Shown: piece after piece, positions 11,105 to 22,535 of the stretch | Numbering within the stretch: the first letter of the stretch is position 1 | Layout: every line of letters begins with the position of its first letter | Assembly: GCF_040361435.1 (NCBI RefSeq) | Contig: NZ_APNL01000021.1 | Span: 3,566-67,565, forward strand | Direction: 5' to 3' | Length of the DNA stretch: 64,000 nt | From: Salinisphaera sp002433465 | GTDB taxonomy: Bacteria; Pseudomonadota; Gammaproteobacteria; Nevskiales; Salinisphaeraceae | Notes under the pieces: model-generated | Told to the model about the DNA's origin: nothing | Database searches by the model: none | Seen by the model: only the letters and a program-made list of their open reading frames with translations | Program-made: the position numbers and the translations under genes

Positions 11105-11837
11105 ACCCAAGCGCTGGCGGGACGCCCTGGTGGGCGCAGGTTTGCTGCTGGGTGTGGCAGCCTGTACCTGGCAGGGGATCAAGCCGGAAGGCGAAGCCGC
11201 TCGGCACCTGTATATTAGCGGCGACGCGGTGCATGTCAGCGACGATCGGATCGCGGAAATCGCCGCGCCTTACCTGGATGCCTCCTTTTTCGACGTGGAT
11301 TTGGAGGGATTGCAGGCAAAACTCGGTAATCTGGCATGGTTGCGCGAAGTGAAGGTTTCGCGCCACTGGCCGGATGGTGTGGTCGTCCGGGTAAGCGAGC
11401 ACGAGCCCGTCGCGCTATGGGGCGAAAACTCCGTGCTCGCGGCAGACGGTCAGGTTTTTACGCCGTCGGCGCAGACACGGCCCGCGGGGCTGGTACAACT
11501 CCACGGCCCGGATACGGCGGGCCTGAAGGTCTATAACATGTATCAAAAGCTGGCCGAGACGCTAGCGGCTTCCGACGTCGAGCTGCATAGTCTCGCGTTG
11601 GACGCGCGTGGCTCGTGGAGCGCGCAGCTGGCCGATGGGCTCGAGCTGCGCCTGGGCCGCGACGATATCGATGCCCGCGTGCAGCGTTTCGTGCGCTATG
11701 CGCTGGGTGATGAGCAGGCGCGCAGCCGTCTGGCCGATGCCGGCTATGTGGATTTGCGCTACAGCGATGGTTTTGCAGTCGGCGGCACGCGTGCCGCGAC
11801 CGGCAATCAGGAGAAAGGTGATGAGCAAGCGGCCTGA
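11091..11837 (+). CDS. ftsQ: Cell division protein FtsQ
   Basis: FtsQ is a bitopic inner-membrane divisome protein that recruits FtsB/FtsL. The 248-residue product has an N-terminal hydrophobic segment (about residues 12-31), a periplasmic POTRA domain starting near LYISGDAVHVSDD, and the beta domain with WPDGVVVRVSEHEPVALWG. The N-terminal cytoplasmic part is unusually short (about 11 residues), and the hydrophobic stretch contains VAAC, which matches a lipobox. The gene is preceded by the Shine-Dalgarno stretch AATCAGGAGAAAG, which recurs before ftsA, and overlaps ftsA by 17 bases. Confidence 0.93.
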   Translation: MNWREPKRWRDALVGAGLLLGVAACTWQGIKPEGEAARHLYISGDAVHVSDDRIAEIAAPYLDASFFDVDLEGLQAKLGNLAWLREVKVSRHWPDGVVVRVSEHEPVALWGENSVLAADGQVFTPSAQTRPAGLVQLHGPDTAGLKVYNMYQKLAETLAASDVELHSLALDARGSWSAQLADGLELRLGRDDIDARVQRFVRYALGDEQARSRLADAGYVDLRYSDGFAVGGTRAATGNQEKGDEQAA

Positions 11838-13056
11838 CCAGAATCTCGTCGTCGGCCTCGATATCGGCACCTCCAAGGTTGCCTGTATCGTCGCCGAGAT
11901 CAACGAGGGCAAGCTCGAGATCATCGGTCTGGGTAGTGCGCCGTCGCGCGGCATGAAGAAGGGGATGGTGGTCAATATCGAATCCACCACCGATTCCATT
12001 CGTCGCGCGGTCGAAGAAGCCGAGTTGATGGCCGGTTGCCGGATCCAGTCCGTGCACTGCGGAATCTCGGGCGCCCATGTGCGCTCGCTGAATTCGCACG
12101 GCATCGTGGCGGTGCGCAACAAGGAAGTCACCGAATCGGATATCGAGCGCGTGATCGATGCCGCCTGCGCGGTCGCGATTCCGGCCGACCAGAAGATCCT
12201 GCACGTGCTGCCTCAGGAATTCGCCGTCGACGACAACGAAGGTATCCAGGAGCCGGTCGGCATGTCCGGCGTGCGTCTGGAGGCCAAGGTGCATATCGTC
12301 ACCGGCGCGGTGACCTCGGCACAGAATATTCAGAAATGCGTCGGCCGTTGCGGCCTGGAAGTCTCCAAGCTGTCGCTCGAACAGCTGGCGTCCAGCTATG
12401 CGGTGCTTTCCGACGACGAAAAGGATCTGGGCGTCGCCCTGGTCGATATTGGCGGCGGTACCTCGGATATCGCCGTGTTCGTCAACGGCTCAATTCGGCA
12501 TACGGCGGTGATCCCGATCGCCGGCGATCAGGTGACCAACGATATCGCGGTCGCGCTGCGTACGCCGACCCAGCATGCCGAGGGCATCAAGATTCGCTAT
12601 GGCTGTGCCTTGCCGGAACTCATCGAGGACGACGATGCCATTGAAGTACCGAGTGTCGGCGAACGCCCGCCGCGGCGGCTGTCGCGCTATACGCTCGCCG
12701 AGGTGATCAAGCCGCGCTACGAAGAGCTGTTCATGCTCATCCACAAGGAACTGGTGCGCTCCGGTTTCGAGGATCTGCTGGCCGGCGGCGTGGTGATCAC
12801 CGGTGGCTCATCCAAGATGGAAGGGCTCACCGACCTGGCCGAAGAGGTGTTCCATATGTCGGTTCGCCTGGGTACGCCGCAGCGCGTGCAGGGACTTTCG
12901 GATGTGGTGAAGAATCCGATCCATGCCACGGGCGTGGGTCTGCTCGAGTTCGGTAACCGTTCCCAGCCGCGGCCGGGAATCGATATTTCCAATAAAGATA
13001 ATTCGTTTGCGCAGGTCTGGGAGCGGATGAAGGCCTGGTTCCAGGGGAATTTCTAG
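11821..13056 (+). CDS. ftsA: Cell division protein FtsA
   Basis: FtsA is the actin-like membrane tether of the Z-ring. The ATG at 11821 has AGGAGAAAGG upstream and gives 411 residues (E. coli 420). Visible features are the phosphate-1 motif VVGLDIGTSKVACIV near the N terminus, the phosphate-2 segment ALVDIGGGTSDIAVF, the adenosine region GGVVITGGSSKMEG, and a C-terminal amphipathic helix around VWERMKAWFQGNF that would bind membrane. ftsZ follows after about 100 bases. Confidence 0.97.
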   Translation: MSKRPDQNLVVGLDIGTSKVACIVAEINEGKLEIIGLGSAPSRGMKKGMVVNIESTTDSIRRAVEEAELMAGCRIQSVHCGISGAHVRSLNSHGIVAVRNKEVTESDIERVIDAACAVAIPADQKILHVLPQEFAVDDNEGIQEPVGMSGVRLEAKVHIVTGAVTSAQNIQKCVGRCGLEVSKLSLEQLASSYAVLSDDEKDLGVALVDIGGGTSDIAVFVNGSIRHTAVIPIAGDQVTNDIAVALRTPTQHAEGIKIRYGCALPELIEDDDAIEVPSVGERPPRRLSRYTLAEVIKPRYEELFMLIHKELVRSGFEDLLAGGVVITGGSSKMEGLTDLAEEVFHMSVRLGTPQRVQGLSDVVKNPIHATGVGLLEFGNRSQPRPGIDISNKDNSFAQVWERMKAWFQGNF

Positions 13057-13112
13057 TTTCGCGTTCGATCAACGTCGGTCAATTGCCGGCAGTCGCCGGC
13101 CCGACACAAAAG

Positions 13113-13130
13113 TTTTTCCGCAAGGAAAAA
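13113..13130. other. Small hairpin in the ftsA-ftsZ gap
   Basis: TTTTTCC and GGAAAAA form a perfect 7-bp stem closed by a GCAA tetraloop. It ends 27 bases before the ftsZ start. It reads as an RNA hairpin rather than a terminator, because no T-run follows. A role in ftsZ mRNA processing or stability is possible but not shown by the sequence. Confidence 0.45.
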
Positions 13131-13157
13131 GCACGGCAACCAAGATAGAGGTGCATC

Positions 13158-14303
13158 ATGCCTGAAGTATTTGAATTTGCAGATCAAAAGACCGATAAGG
13201 CCATTATCAAGGTCATCGGCGTCGGCGGTGGCGGCGGCAACACCATCAACCAGATGGTCAACGGCGGCATCGAAGGCGTGGACTTCATCTGTGCCAACAC
13301 CGATGCCCAGCATCTGGAGCGTTGCGATGCCGATGTGCTCGTACAGCTCGGCATGAACGTCACCCGCGGCCTGGGCGCCGGTGCGGATCCGGCCATCGGC
13401 CGTCAGGCCGCCGAAGAGGATCGCGACCGCATTCGTGAATCCATCGAAGGCGCGGATATGCTGTTCATTACCGCCGGCATGGGTGGCGGCACCGGCACCG
13501 GCGCGGCGCCGGTCGTGGCCGAGATCGCCCGCGAAATGGGCATTCTCACCCTGGCCGTCGTGACCAAGCCGTTCCCGTTCGAGCGCGGCCGTCGCATGGA
13601 AATCGCCAAGCAGGGCATTGAAGAGCTGGGTCGCTATGTCGATTCGCTGATCGTGATCCCGAACGAAAAGCTGCTCACCGCCCTGGGCAAGGCGACCACG
13701 CTCAAGAACGCCTTCCAGGCGGCCAACAATGTGCTGCACAACGCGGTGCAGGGCATTTCCGATCTGATTACCCGTCCGGGTGTGATCAACGTCGACTTTG
13801 CCGACGTGCGTCGCGTGATGTCGGTGCAGGGTATGGCCATGATGGGCCGTGCGACGGCCGTCGGCGACGACCGTGCCCGCGAAGCCGCAGAAGCCGCGCT
13901 GGCCTCGCCGCTGCTGGATGATCTGAGCCTGCACGGCGCCCAGGGCCTGCTGGTCAACGTCTCGGGCGACGAGAACCTGGGCATCCACGAGTTCCAGATC
14001 GTAAACGAAGTCATCGCCGATATGGGCGCGGACAACGCCGAAGTCATCGTCGGCATGGCCGAAGATCCGAGCATGGGCGACGAAATCTGCGTAACCGTCG
14101 TGGCTACGGGCCTGGGCCGTCAGGCCGAAGAGCGCGAAGCCATTCGTGCCGTCAAGCGTGATGCCGGCGGCCAGATGCGCTACGAGGATCTGGATCGTCC
14201 CACGGTGATCCGTAACCGTCCGCAGCAGTCCTCGCGCGAGAACGCCGCGGTCGATATGGATTACTTCGACGTGCCGGCGTTTCTGCGTAACCAGGCCGAC
14301 TAA
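13158..14303 (+). CDS. ftsZ: Tubulin-like division GTPase FtsZ
   Basis: FtsZ polymerises into the cytokinetic Z-ring. The 381-residue protein has the GTP-binding tubulin signature GGGTGTG at residues 109-115, the T7 synergy loop region NVDFADVR, a linker of roughly 40-50 residues, and the conserved C-terminal peptide DYFDVPAFLRNQAD that binds FtsA, ZipA and ZapD. A zapD gene is present at 21.7-22.5 kb in this window. The ATG at 13158 is preceded by AGAGGTGC. Confidence 0.98.
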   Translation: MPEVFEFADQKTDKAIIKVIGVGGGGGNTINQMVNGGIEGVDFICANTDAQHLERCDADVLVQLGMNVTRGLGAGADPAIGRQAAEEDRDRIRESIEGADMLFITAGMGGGTGTGAAPVVAEIAREMGILTLAVVTKPFPFERGRRMEIAKQGIEELGRYVDSLIVIPNEKLLTALGKATTLKNAFQAANNVLHNAVQGISDLITRPGVINVDFADVRRVMSVQGMAMMGRATAVGDDRAREAAEAALASPLLDDLSLHGAQGLLVNVSGDENLGIHEFQIVNEVIADMGADNAEVIVGMAEDPSMGDEICVTVVATGLGRQAEEREAIRAVKRDAGGQMRYEDLDRPTVIRNRPQQSSRENAAVDMDYFDVPAFLRNQAD

Positions 14304-14331
14304 AGGCCATGGTTGCAGGGCGTCTGCCGGA

Positions 14332-14400
14332 GCCGGCCTGCGGGCCGGCGGTAGTCGAAAACATGCCGGTTGGCGGTAGCCGTGCGCTGCCAACCGGCAT
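14332..14400. terminator. Two inverted repeats after ftsZ
   Basis: GCCGGCC/GGCCGGC (14332-14349, 4-base loop) is followed by a perfect 12-bp inverted repeat, ATGCCGGTTGGC at 14363-14374 and its complement at 14389-14400. Neither stem is followed by a T-run, so this is a weak candidate for termination or mRNA stabilisation at the end of the dcw operon rather than a canonical intrinsic terminator. Confidence 0.4.
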
Positions 14401-14582
14401 CCCTGTGTTAATCTAAGCGGCTTTGCGGACCGGGCTTTTTCGGGTTCCGGGCGCGAGCGGTAGCAGGACGCGGCGAGTTAAGGCGAAATTAAGCCACTGT
14501 GCATAAAGTATCTGACCGTCAGGTGACGGCTTTATGACATGGCAAGCCGAGCATGACAAACCGCCACAAGGATAAGAACTCG

Positions 14583-15500
14583 ATGCTTAGACAACGCACC
14601 TTGAAGAACCCCATCCGGGCGACCGGCGTCGGCTTGCATACCGGCCAGAAGGTTTATATGACCCTGCGCCCGGCACAGGCGGATATGGGCATTGTGTTTC
14701 GTCGTACGGACTGCACTCCGGTCAAGGAGTTCCGTGGCGATGCGTTCAAGGTGGGTGATACGACGCTGGCGACCACGCTTGTCGACGACGGCGTGCGCGT
14801 TCAGACCGTGGAGCATCTGCTGTCGGCGATGGCGGGTCTGGGCATCGATAACGCGATCGTCGAGCTGTCTTCCGACGAGCTGCCGATCATGGATGGCAGC
14901 GCTGGGCCTTTCGTGTTCCTGATCCAGTCGGCCGGCATTCAGGAGCTGGATGCGCCAAAGAAGTTCATCCGTATCAAGCGTTCGGTTCAGGTCACCGACG
15001 GCGACAAATGGGCGCGCTTTGACCCGTTCGACGGCTTCAAGGTGAGCTTCTGTATCGACTTCGACCATCCGGCGTTCGATTCCGACACTCAGTCGGCGAC
15101 CGTCGATTTCTCCACGACCTCGTTCGTTCGTGAAGTCAGCCGTGCGCGGACCTTTGGCTTCATGCGCGATATCGAATTCCTGCGCTCGAACAACCTCGCG
15201 CGCGGCGGCAGCATGGATAATGCCGTTGTTCTCGACGACTATCGCGTACTCAACGCCGACGGTCTTCGCTACGACAACGAATTCGTGCGCCACAAGATCC
15301 TCGACGCGATCGGCGACCTTTATTTGCTGGGCCATGGCCTGATCGGCAGCTATTCCGGCTACAAGTCGGGGCACGCGCTCAACAACAAGCTGCTGCGCGC
15401 GCTGCTGTCGGAAGAAAAAGCCTGGGAAGAGGTCACCTACGAGGATATCGAGGATTCCCCGATTTCCTATATCAACGCCCGCCCCGTCGCGGCTGCGTAG
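14583..15500 (+). CDS. lpxC: UDP-3-O-acyl-GlcNAc deacetylase LpxC
   Basis: LpxC is the zinc deacetylase that commits UDP-GlcNAc derivatives to lipid A. The ATG at 14583, with AAGGA ten bases upstream, gives 305 residues, the same as E. coli; an upstream in-frame ATG at 14553 would add ten poorly conserved residues. Family features are [18 protein letters not shown] at the start, [14 protein letters not shown] with the zinc-ligand histidine, and [18 protein letters not shown] with the remaining zinc-site residues. It follows ftsZ after 279 bases that include hairpins. Confidence 0.97.
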   Translation: MLRQRTLKNPIRATGVGLHTGQKVYMTLRPAQADMGIVFRRTDCTPVKEFRGDAFKVGDTTLATTLVDDGVRVQTVEHLLSAMAGLGIDNAIVELSSDELPIMDGSAGPFVFLIQSAGIQELDAPKKFIRIKRSVQVTDGDKWARFDPFDGFKVSFCIDFDHPAFDSDTQSATVDFSTTSFVREVSRARTFGFMRDIEFLRSNNLARGGSMDNAVVLDDYRVLNADGLRYDNEFVRHKILDAIGDLYLLGHGLIGSYSGYKSGHALNNKLLRALLSEEKAWEEVTYEDIEDSPISYINARPVAAA

Positions 15501-15509
15501 ACAAGCGGG

Positions 15510-15959
15510 CTAGCCGTCGTCGCGGCGCCCGGCTTCGGCCAGGCGCGCGAGCGCGTCGGCGAGCTGTTTGTCGGCGATATAGGACGCGCTGCGGCGCAGA
15601 TGCGCCCGTGCGGTATCGCTGATCGTGCGCACCGCCTCGGGTGGCGGCGCGGGCGTCAGGTCCGGGCGTACCTTGATTTCGACACCTTCGATATGCAGGC
15701 GCATGCGCTGTGCGAGTGCCTGTACGATCGCCGGCTGCATATAGCGTAGCCGGGTCGCCCACCCGGCGTGGGTGACGTGCAGGCGCAGACGATAGCCTTC
15801 ATAGGCCGCGACGCGTACGTGCGGGCCTGCGGCTTCCGGCAGAATTTCCAGCAGCGACTGGCGCATGCGCTCGAGAAAACGCGCCCGTCCGATCAGATCG
15901 GCAATATCCGGGGTCGCTGTATGCAGCAGGGACTGGATTGATTGCGGTGTCGTCCCCAT
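15510..15959 (-). CDS. dciA: DUF721 protein, DciA-type helicase operator
   Basis: This is a small DUF721 protein of the DciA type, which in bacteria lacking DnaC helps load the replicative helicase DnaB. The ATG at 15959 is preferred because GGAAAG lies just upstream; it gives 149 residues, and an upstream ATG adds seven. The KH-like DUF721 core runs from about residue 30 to 95 (HVRVAAYEGYRLRLHVTHAGWATRLRY), followed by a proline-rich linker and a helical tail. The location between lpxC and secA, on the opposite strand, matches other gammaproteobacteria. The function is inferred from the family. Confidence 0.8.
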   Translation of the reverse strand: MGTTPQSIQSLLHTATPDIADLIGRARFLERMRQSLLEILPEAAGPHVRVAAYEGYRLRLHVTHAGWATRLRYMQPAIVQALAQRMRLHIEGVEIKVRPDLTPAPPPEAVRTISDTARAHLRRSASYIADKQLADALARLAEAGRRDDG

Positions 15960-16113
15960 GCTCTTTCCAGGCCGACGCAAACGGATTGTCCAAAGCGTAG
16001 CAGCCGTATTCGGCTGTCGTCACTGAAAGGCAGACAAGGCCTGCGGTATCATGCCCGTTTTGCACCGCGCGCGATGTTCGCGGCGCTTCGATCGGGCCAG
16101 ACGACGAGGGTTC

Positions 16114-18915
<2,802 letters not shown>

Positions 18916-18921
18916 AGCGAT

Positions 18922-20136
18922 ATGGCCGTTAATCTGAGTGCGCCGGCGCGCCTGCTGCCGGTCGCCGGCGCTGCGTGGGCCGTGGGTGAAGCCGCGATCA
19001 AGAAACCCGGCCGCAACGACATGGCCGTGCTCAAGCTGGCGGATACCGCCACCGTGGCCGGCGTGTTCACACAAAACGCCTTCGCCGCCGCGCCGGTACG
19101 CGTGGCACAGCGCCATCTGGCCGCAGGGCCGGTGCGCGCGCTGGTGATCAACAGCGGCAACGCCAATGCCGGCACTGGCCGACGCGGCGAAGCCGACGCC
19201 CTGGCGTGTTGCAAGAGCGTGGCCGATAGCCTGGCGCTGGGATCGGAGCAGGTGCTGCCGTTCTCGACCGGCGTGATCGGCCAGCATCTGCCGGTCGAGC
19301 GTATGCAGGCCTGTATCGCCGGTCTTGACGCCGGTCTGGACCCGGATCACTGGCTGGACGCGGCCCAGGCGATCATGACCACCGATACGGTCGCCAAGGG
19401 CGCGTCGCGCAGCGTGGATATCGGCGACGGCGCTACCGTGACCTTGACCGGTATCGCCAAGGGGTCGGGCATGATCCGGCCGGATATGGCCACCATGCTT
19501 GCCTTTATCGCCACCGATGCCGCGATCGACGCGGAGGCGCTCGACACCGCCTTGCGTACGGCGATGACGCATTCCTTCAATGCCATGTCGGTCGACGGCG
19601 ATACCTCGACCAACGATGCCTGTATCGCCTGTGCCACCGGCGCGGGGGCAGAGCTTGCACCGAGCGCGCCCGGCTGGGGCGCCTTTATCGATGCGCTGAC
19701 CGACCTGGCCCGCGAACTGGCGCAGGCCATCGTGCGCGACGGCGAGGGCGCGACACGCTTCATCACGCTCGATATCAGCGGTGCCCGCGACGAGGCCGAG
19801 GCGAGGGCGGTGGCCTTTACGGTCGCCCATTCGCCGCTGGTCAAGACCGCCTGTTTTGCCGGCGACCCGAACTGGGGGCGCATCCTGGCCGCGGTCGGAC
19901 GTGCGCCGGTGGCGGATTTCGCGATCGATCATGTCGCCATCGCGCTCGACGCGGTCGCGATCGTGGCCGACGGCGAGCCGCGAGACGACTATATGGAAAG
20001 CGATGCCGCCGCGGTCATGGCCCAAAGCGAGTACACCATTGCCATCGATCTCGGGCGCGGCGATGCGTCGGCCCGTATCTGGACCTCCGATTTGTCCTAC
20101 GAATACGTGCGTATCAACGCCGAATACCGCAGCTGA
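18922..20136 (+). CDS. argJ: Bifunctional ornithine acetyltransferase ArgJ
   Basis: ArgJ recycles the acetyl group in arginine biosynthesis by transferring it from N-acetylornithine to glutamate, and may also use acetyl-CoA. The 404-residue precursor self-cleaves before a threonine; the motif KGSGMIRPDMATML places that threonine at residue 191. Other family stretches include NSGNANAGTG and AFNA-type SFNAMSVDGDTSTND. It follows secA after 6 bases and precedes the nudix-ThiE gene by 6, so the three are probably cotranscribed. Whether it is mono- or bifunctional cannot be read from the sequence. Confidence 0.96.
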   Translation: MAVNLSAPARLLPVAGAAWAVGEAAIKKPGRNDMAVLKLADTATVAGVFTQNAFAAAPVRVAQRHLAAGPVRALVINSGNANAGTGRRGEADALACCKSVADSLALGSEQVLPFSTGVIGQHLPVERMQACIAGLDAGLDPDHWLDAAQAIMTTDTVAKGASRSVDIGDGATVTLTGIAKGSGMIRPDMATMLAFIATDAAIDAEALDTALRTAMTHSFNAMSVDGDTSTNDACIACATGAGAELAPSAPGWGAFIDALTDLARELAQAIVRDGEGATRFITLDISGARDEAEARAVAFTVAHSPLVKTACFAGDPNWGRILAAVGRAPVADFAIDHVAIALDAVAIVADGEPRDDYMESDAAAVMAQSEYTIAIDLGRGDASARIWTSDLSYEYVRINAEYRS

Positions 20137-20142
20137 ACCGTC

Positions 20143-21114
20143 ATGCCATCAGATAAGCAGGTGCCGCTGGATATTGCGGTGGGTATTCTGGTTGATCAGG
20201 CCGGCCGCCTGTTGATTGCCCGGCGCCGGCCCGGCACGCCGGGCGAAGGACTTTGGGAGTTCCCCGGCGGCAAGCGCGAAAACGAAGAGCCGATGCGCGA
20301 CTGCCTGGCTCGGGAACTGGCCGAGGAAGTCGGCGTAACCGACTGTCGGCTCGATACGCCGCTGATCCGGTTCATGCATACGAAGGGCGAACGCCCGGTG
20401 CGTCTGCATGTCTGGCGTATCGATCAGTGGCAGGGCGAGCCACGCGGCCTCGAAGGCCAGCAATTGGCCTGGGTCGAGCGACGTGCGCTGGCGGATTATC
20501 AACTGCTGCCGGCCACCGACGTAATTCTGTGCGCGTTCGACCTGCCGGACCGATATCCGATCACCCCGGCGCTGAGCGCGGCCGACCCGAATGCTTGGTG
20601 GGCGCGGCTCGAGACGCTGCTCGCGCAGCCGCAGACACGTCTGCTCCGCCTGCGCGACCAGGGGCTGGAGGATAGCTCCTATCAGGCGCTGGCAGCGAAG
20701 GTTGTTGACGCGGGCCACCGCCACGGCGTCGCCGTACTGGTCGATCGGTCGCTGGCCGTATGCGAGGCGGCGGGCGCAGACGGGCTGCACTGGTCGGTGG
20801 CGCGATTGCTCGAATCAGGGCGGCCCGCGCTGGCGCCGGGCCAGCTATTGGCTGTATCTGCGCATACCGGCGCGGATCTCGTCGCGGCGGTCGAGCGTGG
20901 CGCCGATTTCGCGGTGCTATCGCCGGTCGCAGCGACGCCGACCCATCCGGGCGCACCGGCGCTCGGCTGGAAGGGCTGGTGCGCTGCCCGGGCCGACCAT
21001 GCCTTGCCGGTTTATGCCTTGGGCGGCCTGGGAGAGGACGACCTGAGCGCGGCCCAGCAACGCAACGCCCAGGGCGTCGCAGCCATCCGGGCGTTCTGGA
21101 AGGCCACCGATTAG
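20143..21114 (+). CDS. mutT: Nudix hydrolase (MutT) fused to ThiE-like domain
   Basis: The 323-residue protein joins two domains. The N-terminal nudix domain (about 1-135) has a perfect nudix box, G-x5-E-x7-RELAEEVGV, at residues 43-65 and would hydrolyse oxidised nucleotides such as 8-oxo-dGTP. The C-terminal half (about 150-320) resembles thiamine-phosphate synthase / TenI: RLLRLRDQGL, a beta/alpha repeat pattern, and SPVAATPTHPGAPALGW as a phosphate-binding region. This fusion is known near secA-argJ in pseudomonads. Whether the ThiE-like half is enzymatically active is unknown. Confidence 0.88.
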   Translation: MPSDKQVPLDIAVGILVDQAGRLLIARRRPGTPGEGLWEFPGGKRENEEPMRDCLARELAEEVGVTDCRLDTPLIRFMHTKGERPVRLHVWRIDQWQGEPRGLEGQQLAWVERRALADYQLLPATDVILCAFDLPDRYPITPALSAADPNAWWARLETLLAQPQTRLLRLRDQGLEDSSYQALAAKVVDAGHRHGVAVLVDRSLAVCEAAGADGLHWSVARLLESGRPALAPGQLLAVSAHTGADLVAAVERGADFAVLSPVAATPTHPGAPALGWKGWCAARADHALPVYALGGLGEDDLSAAQQRNAQGVAAIRAFWKATD

Positions 21115-21481
21115 CGCCTGCTAACACCCAACGCCAATCGTCGTGCTGCCTTGTCAGAAATTGGCCCGGCAAGGCACGAGCCGAGATGCTTGGCGACCCA
21201 AAGGAACGACGCGCAACGCCGCACGGGGGATTTCCGGGCGCAACCCGTCGGCAAGCGGGCCGGGCGTAATGATTCGAGGCGCACAGTCCAGCAGGCAATG
21301 CCGCGCGCTCATGTCGCAAAGCGTCACCACGCTCACCCGCGCATTCTGTTGCCCAAAAACGGGCCGCGGCGCGGCGATTTCGTTCGCGTTAACAGGGCCT
21401 GGATCCGCTGTCGGCTGGCGCATGGGGGCGCCGCTTGCGGCCACCGGAGTTTGAGATCCCTGCGAGCCGTGCCTTGCGAGG
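21115..21481. other. Intergenic stretch with no recognised gene
   Basis: These 367 bases separate two convergent units, mutT on the forward strand and yacG on the reverse. Open frames exist on both strands but have no recognisable protein features and no good ribosome site. I see no tRNA cloverleaf, T-run terminator or repeat. It could hold a decayed gene. Confidence 0.5.
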
Positions 21482-21685
21482 TTAGTGCGGCAGGCCCGAG
21501 TCGTCCGCGTCGTCGGGCAGCACGCCGCCGGCCGAGCCGGTAGGGTCCGGAATCCGGTTGCTTTCATCGAGCCAGTCGCCCAGGTCGATCAGCTTGCAGC
21601 GGCGCGAGCAGAACGGCCGATAGTCATTATCACGGCCGATGCGGGCCGGTTTGCCACATTGCGGGCATTCGATCGTCTTGGTCAT
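21482..21685 (-). CDS. yacG: DNA gyrase inhibitor YacG, zinc protein
   Basis: YacG is a small zinc-finger protein that inhibits DNA gyrase in E. coli. The 67-residue product has the four zinc cysteines CPQC (7, 10) and CSRRC (26, 30) followed by the family block KLIDLGDWLDE. The rest is an acidic disordered tail. Its ATG overlaps the stop of zapD by one base (TAATG), so translation is probably coupled. Confidence 0.95.
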   Translation of the reverse strand: MTKTIECPQCGKPARIGRDNDYRPFCSRRCKLIDLGDWLDESNRIPDPTGSAGGVLPDDADDSGLPH

Positions 21686-22461
21686 TAGAAACGGCAGCAG
21701 GCCATACGGAATTCGACATTGGACGGGTACTGGCGCACGCGCAGCTTCTTGTCCTGCACTTCGACAAAGCGAATCGTGGCGCGGTGGCGCCCGGCGCTGA
21801 TCTCCGGAAATACGCGGGCGTCGTCGATCAGCACGCGGATGAGCTGGGTGCTGGGGTCCATGTTGTGTACGAGTACGCCTTTCTTGGCCGTTTGCAACGC
21901 CGGGCTGGTACTTTCGCGTAACAGCCGCAGCAGCATGCCAATAGCCTGCTCGAACGGCTGGATATGCCCGGCCCAGGCTTTCAGGTCGCGGGCCTGGTCG
22001 GCGTTCTTCTGCGACAGCCAGTGCTGGAACGCGGGGAGGTCGAAGCCGCAATCGCCGCCGGCGATCGGGCTGCGGTTATTGAGGCTGTTGAGCAGTTCGT
22101 TGTCGCGCAGTTGGTAGGAGGCGAACTGCGGCGGCATGGTCTGCATGGCACGCCCGAGGCTATCGAGTTCGCCCAGCACCTGCTTGAGCGCGCGCTCGTC
22201 GACGTCGTCGCGGTCGCCCAGCTTTTCGAACGCGGCATAGCGGCTGCCGAGTTCCTTGCTGACCTCGGCGCGCGTGTCGTAGCGCGACATCACGTTGAGG
22301 ATATCGATCAGGGCGTCCAGTGTCGCGCGACGGCCCCACGGGCTTTCGTCGGCTTCGTGATGGCGCAGGCGCGCAATCAGGTGTTCGAGACGCAGGAAGG
22401 TTCTTATGCGTTCGTTGAGCGGTTGCTCGTAACAGAACGCGCCGTTATCGGCCACAGACAA
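21685..22461 (-). CDS. zapD: Z-ring associated protein ZapD
   Basis: ZapD binds the FtsZ C-terminal peptide and bundles FtsZ filaments. The 258-residue protein has the family hallmarks: FCYEQPLNERIRTFLRLEHL at the N terminus, a long helical domain, then a beta-rich domain ending in RVRQYPSNVEFRMACC-like sequence. It lies between coaE and yacG, the usual order. Its target FtsZ peptide is encoded 7-8 kb away at the end of ftsZ. Confidence 0.95.
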   Translation of the reverse strand: MSVADNGAFCYEQPLNERIRTFLRLEHLIARLRHHEADESPWGRRATLDALIDILNVMSRYDTRAEVSKELGSRYAAFEKLGDRDDVDERALKQVLGELDSLGRAMQTMPPQFASYQLRDNELLNSLNNRSPIAGGDCGFDLPAFQHWLSQKNADQARDLKAWAGHIQPFEQAIGMLLRLLRESTSPALQTAKKGVLVHNMDPSTQLIRVLIDDARVFPEISAGRHRATIRFVEVQDKKLRVRQYPSNVEFRMACCRF

Positions 22462-22535
22462 CCCTCGATGGATGAATCAGGCGGTCAGTCTATGCGTCTG
22501 CACCGGCCAATCAAAGTATTCGCGCCTTGCTGTGT

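Noticed and set aside
21115..21481. Open frames on both strands between mutT and yacG
   Set aside because: No family features, no clear ribosome site and no composition signal; left as intergenic.
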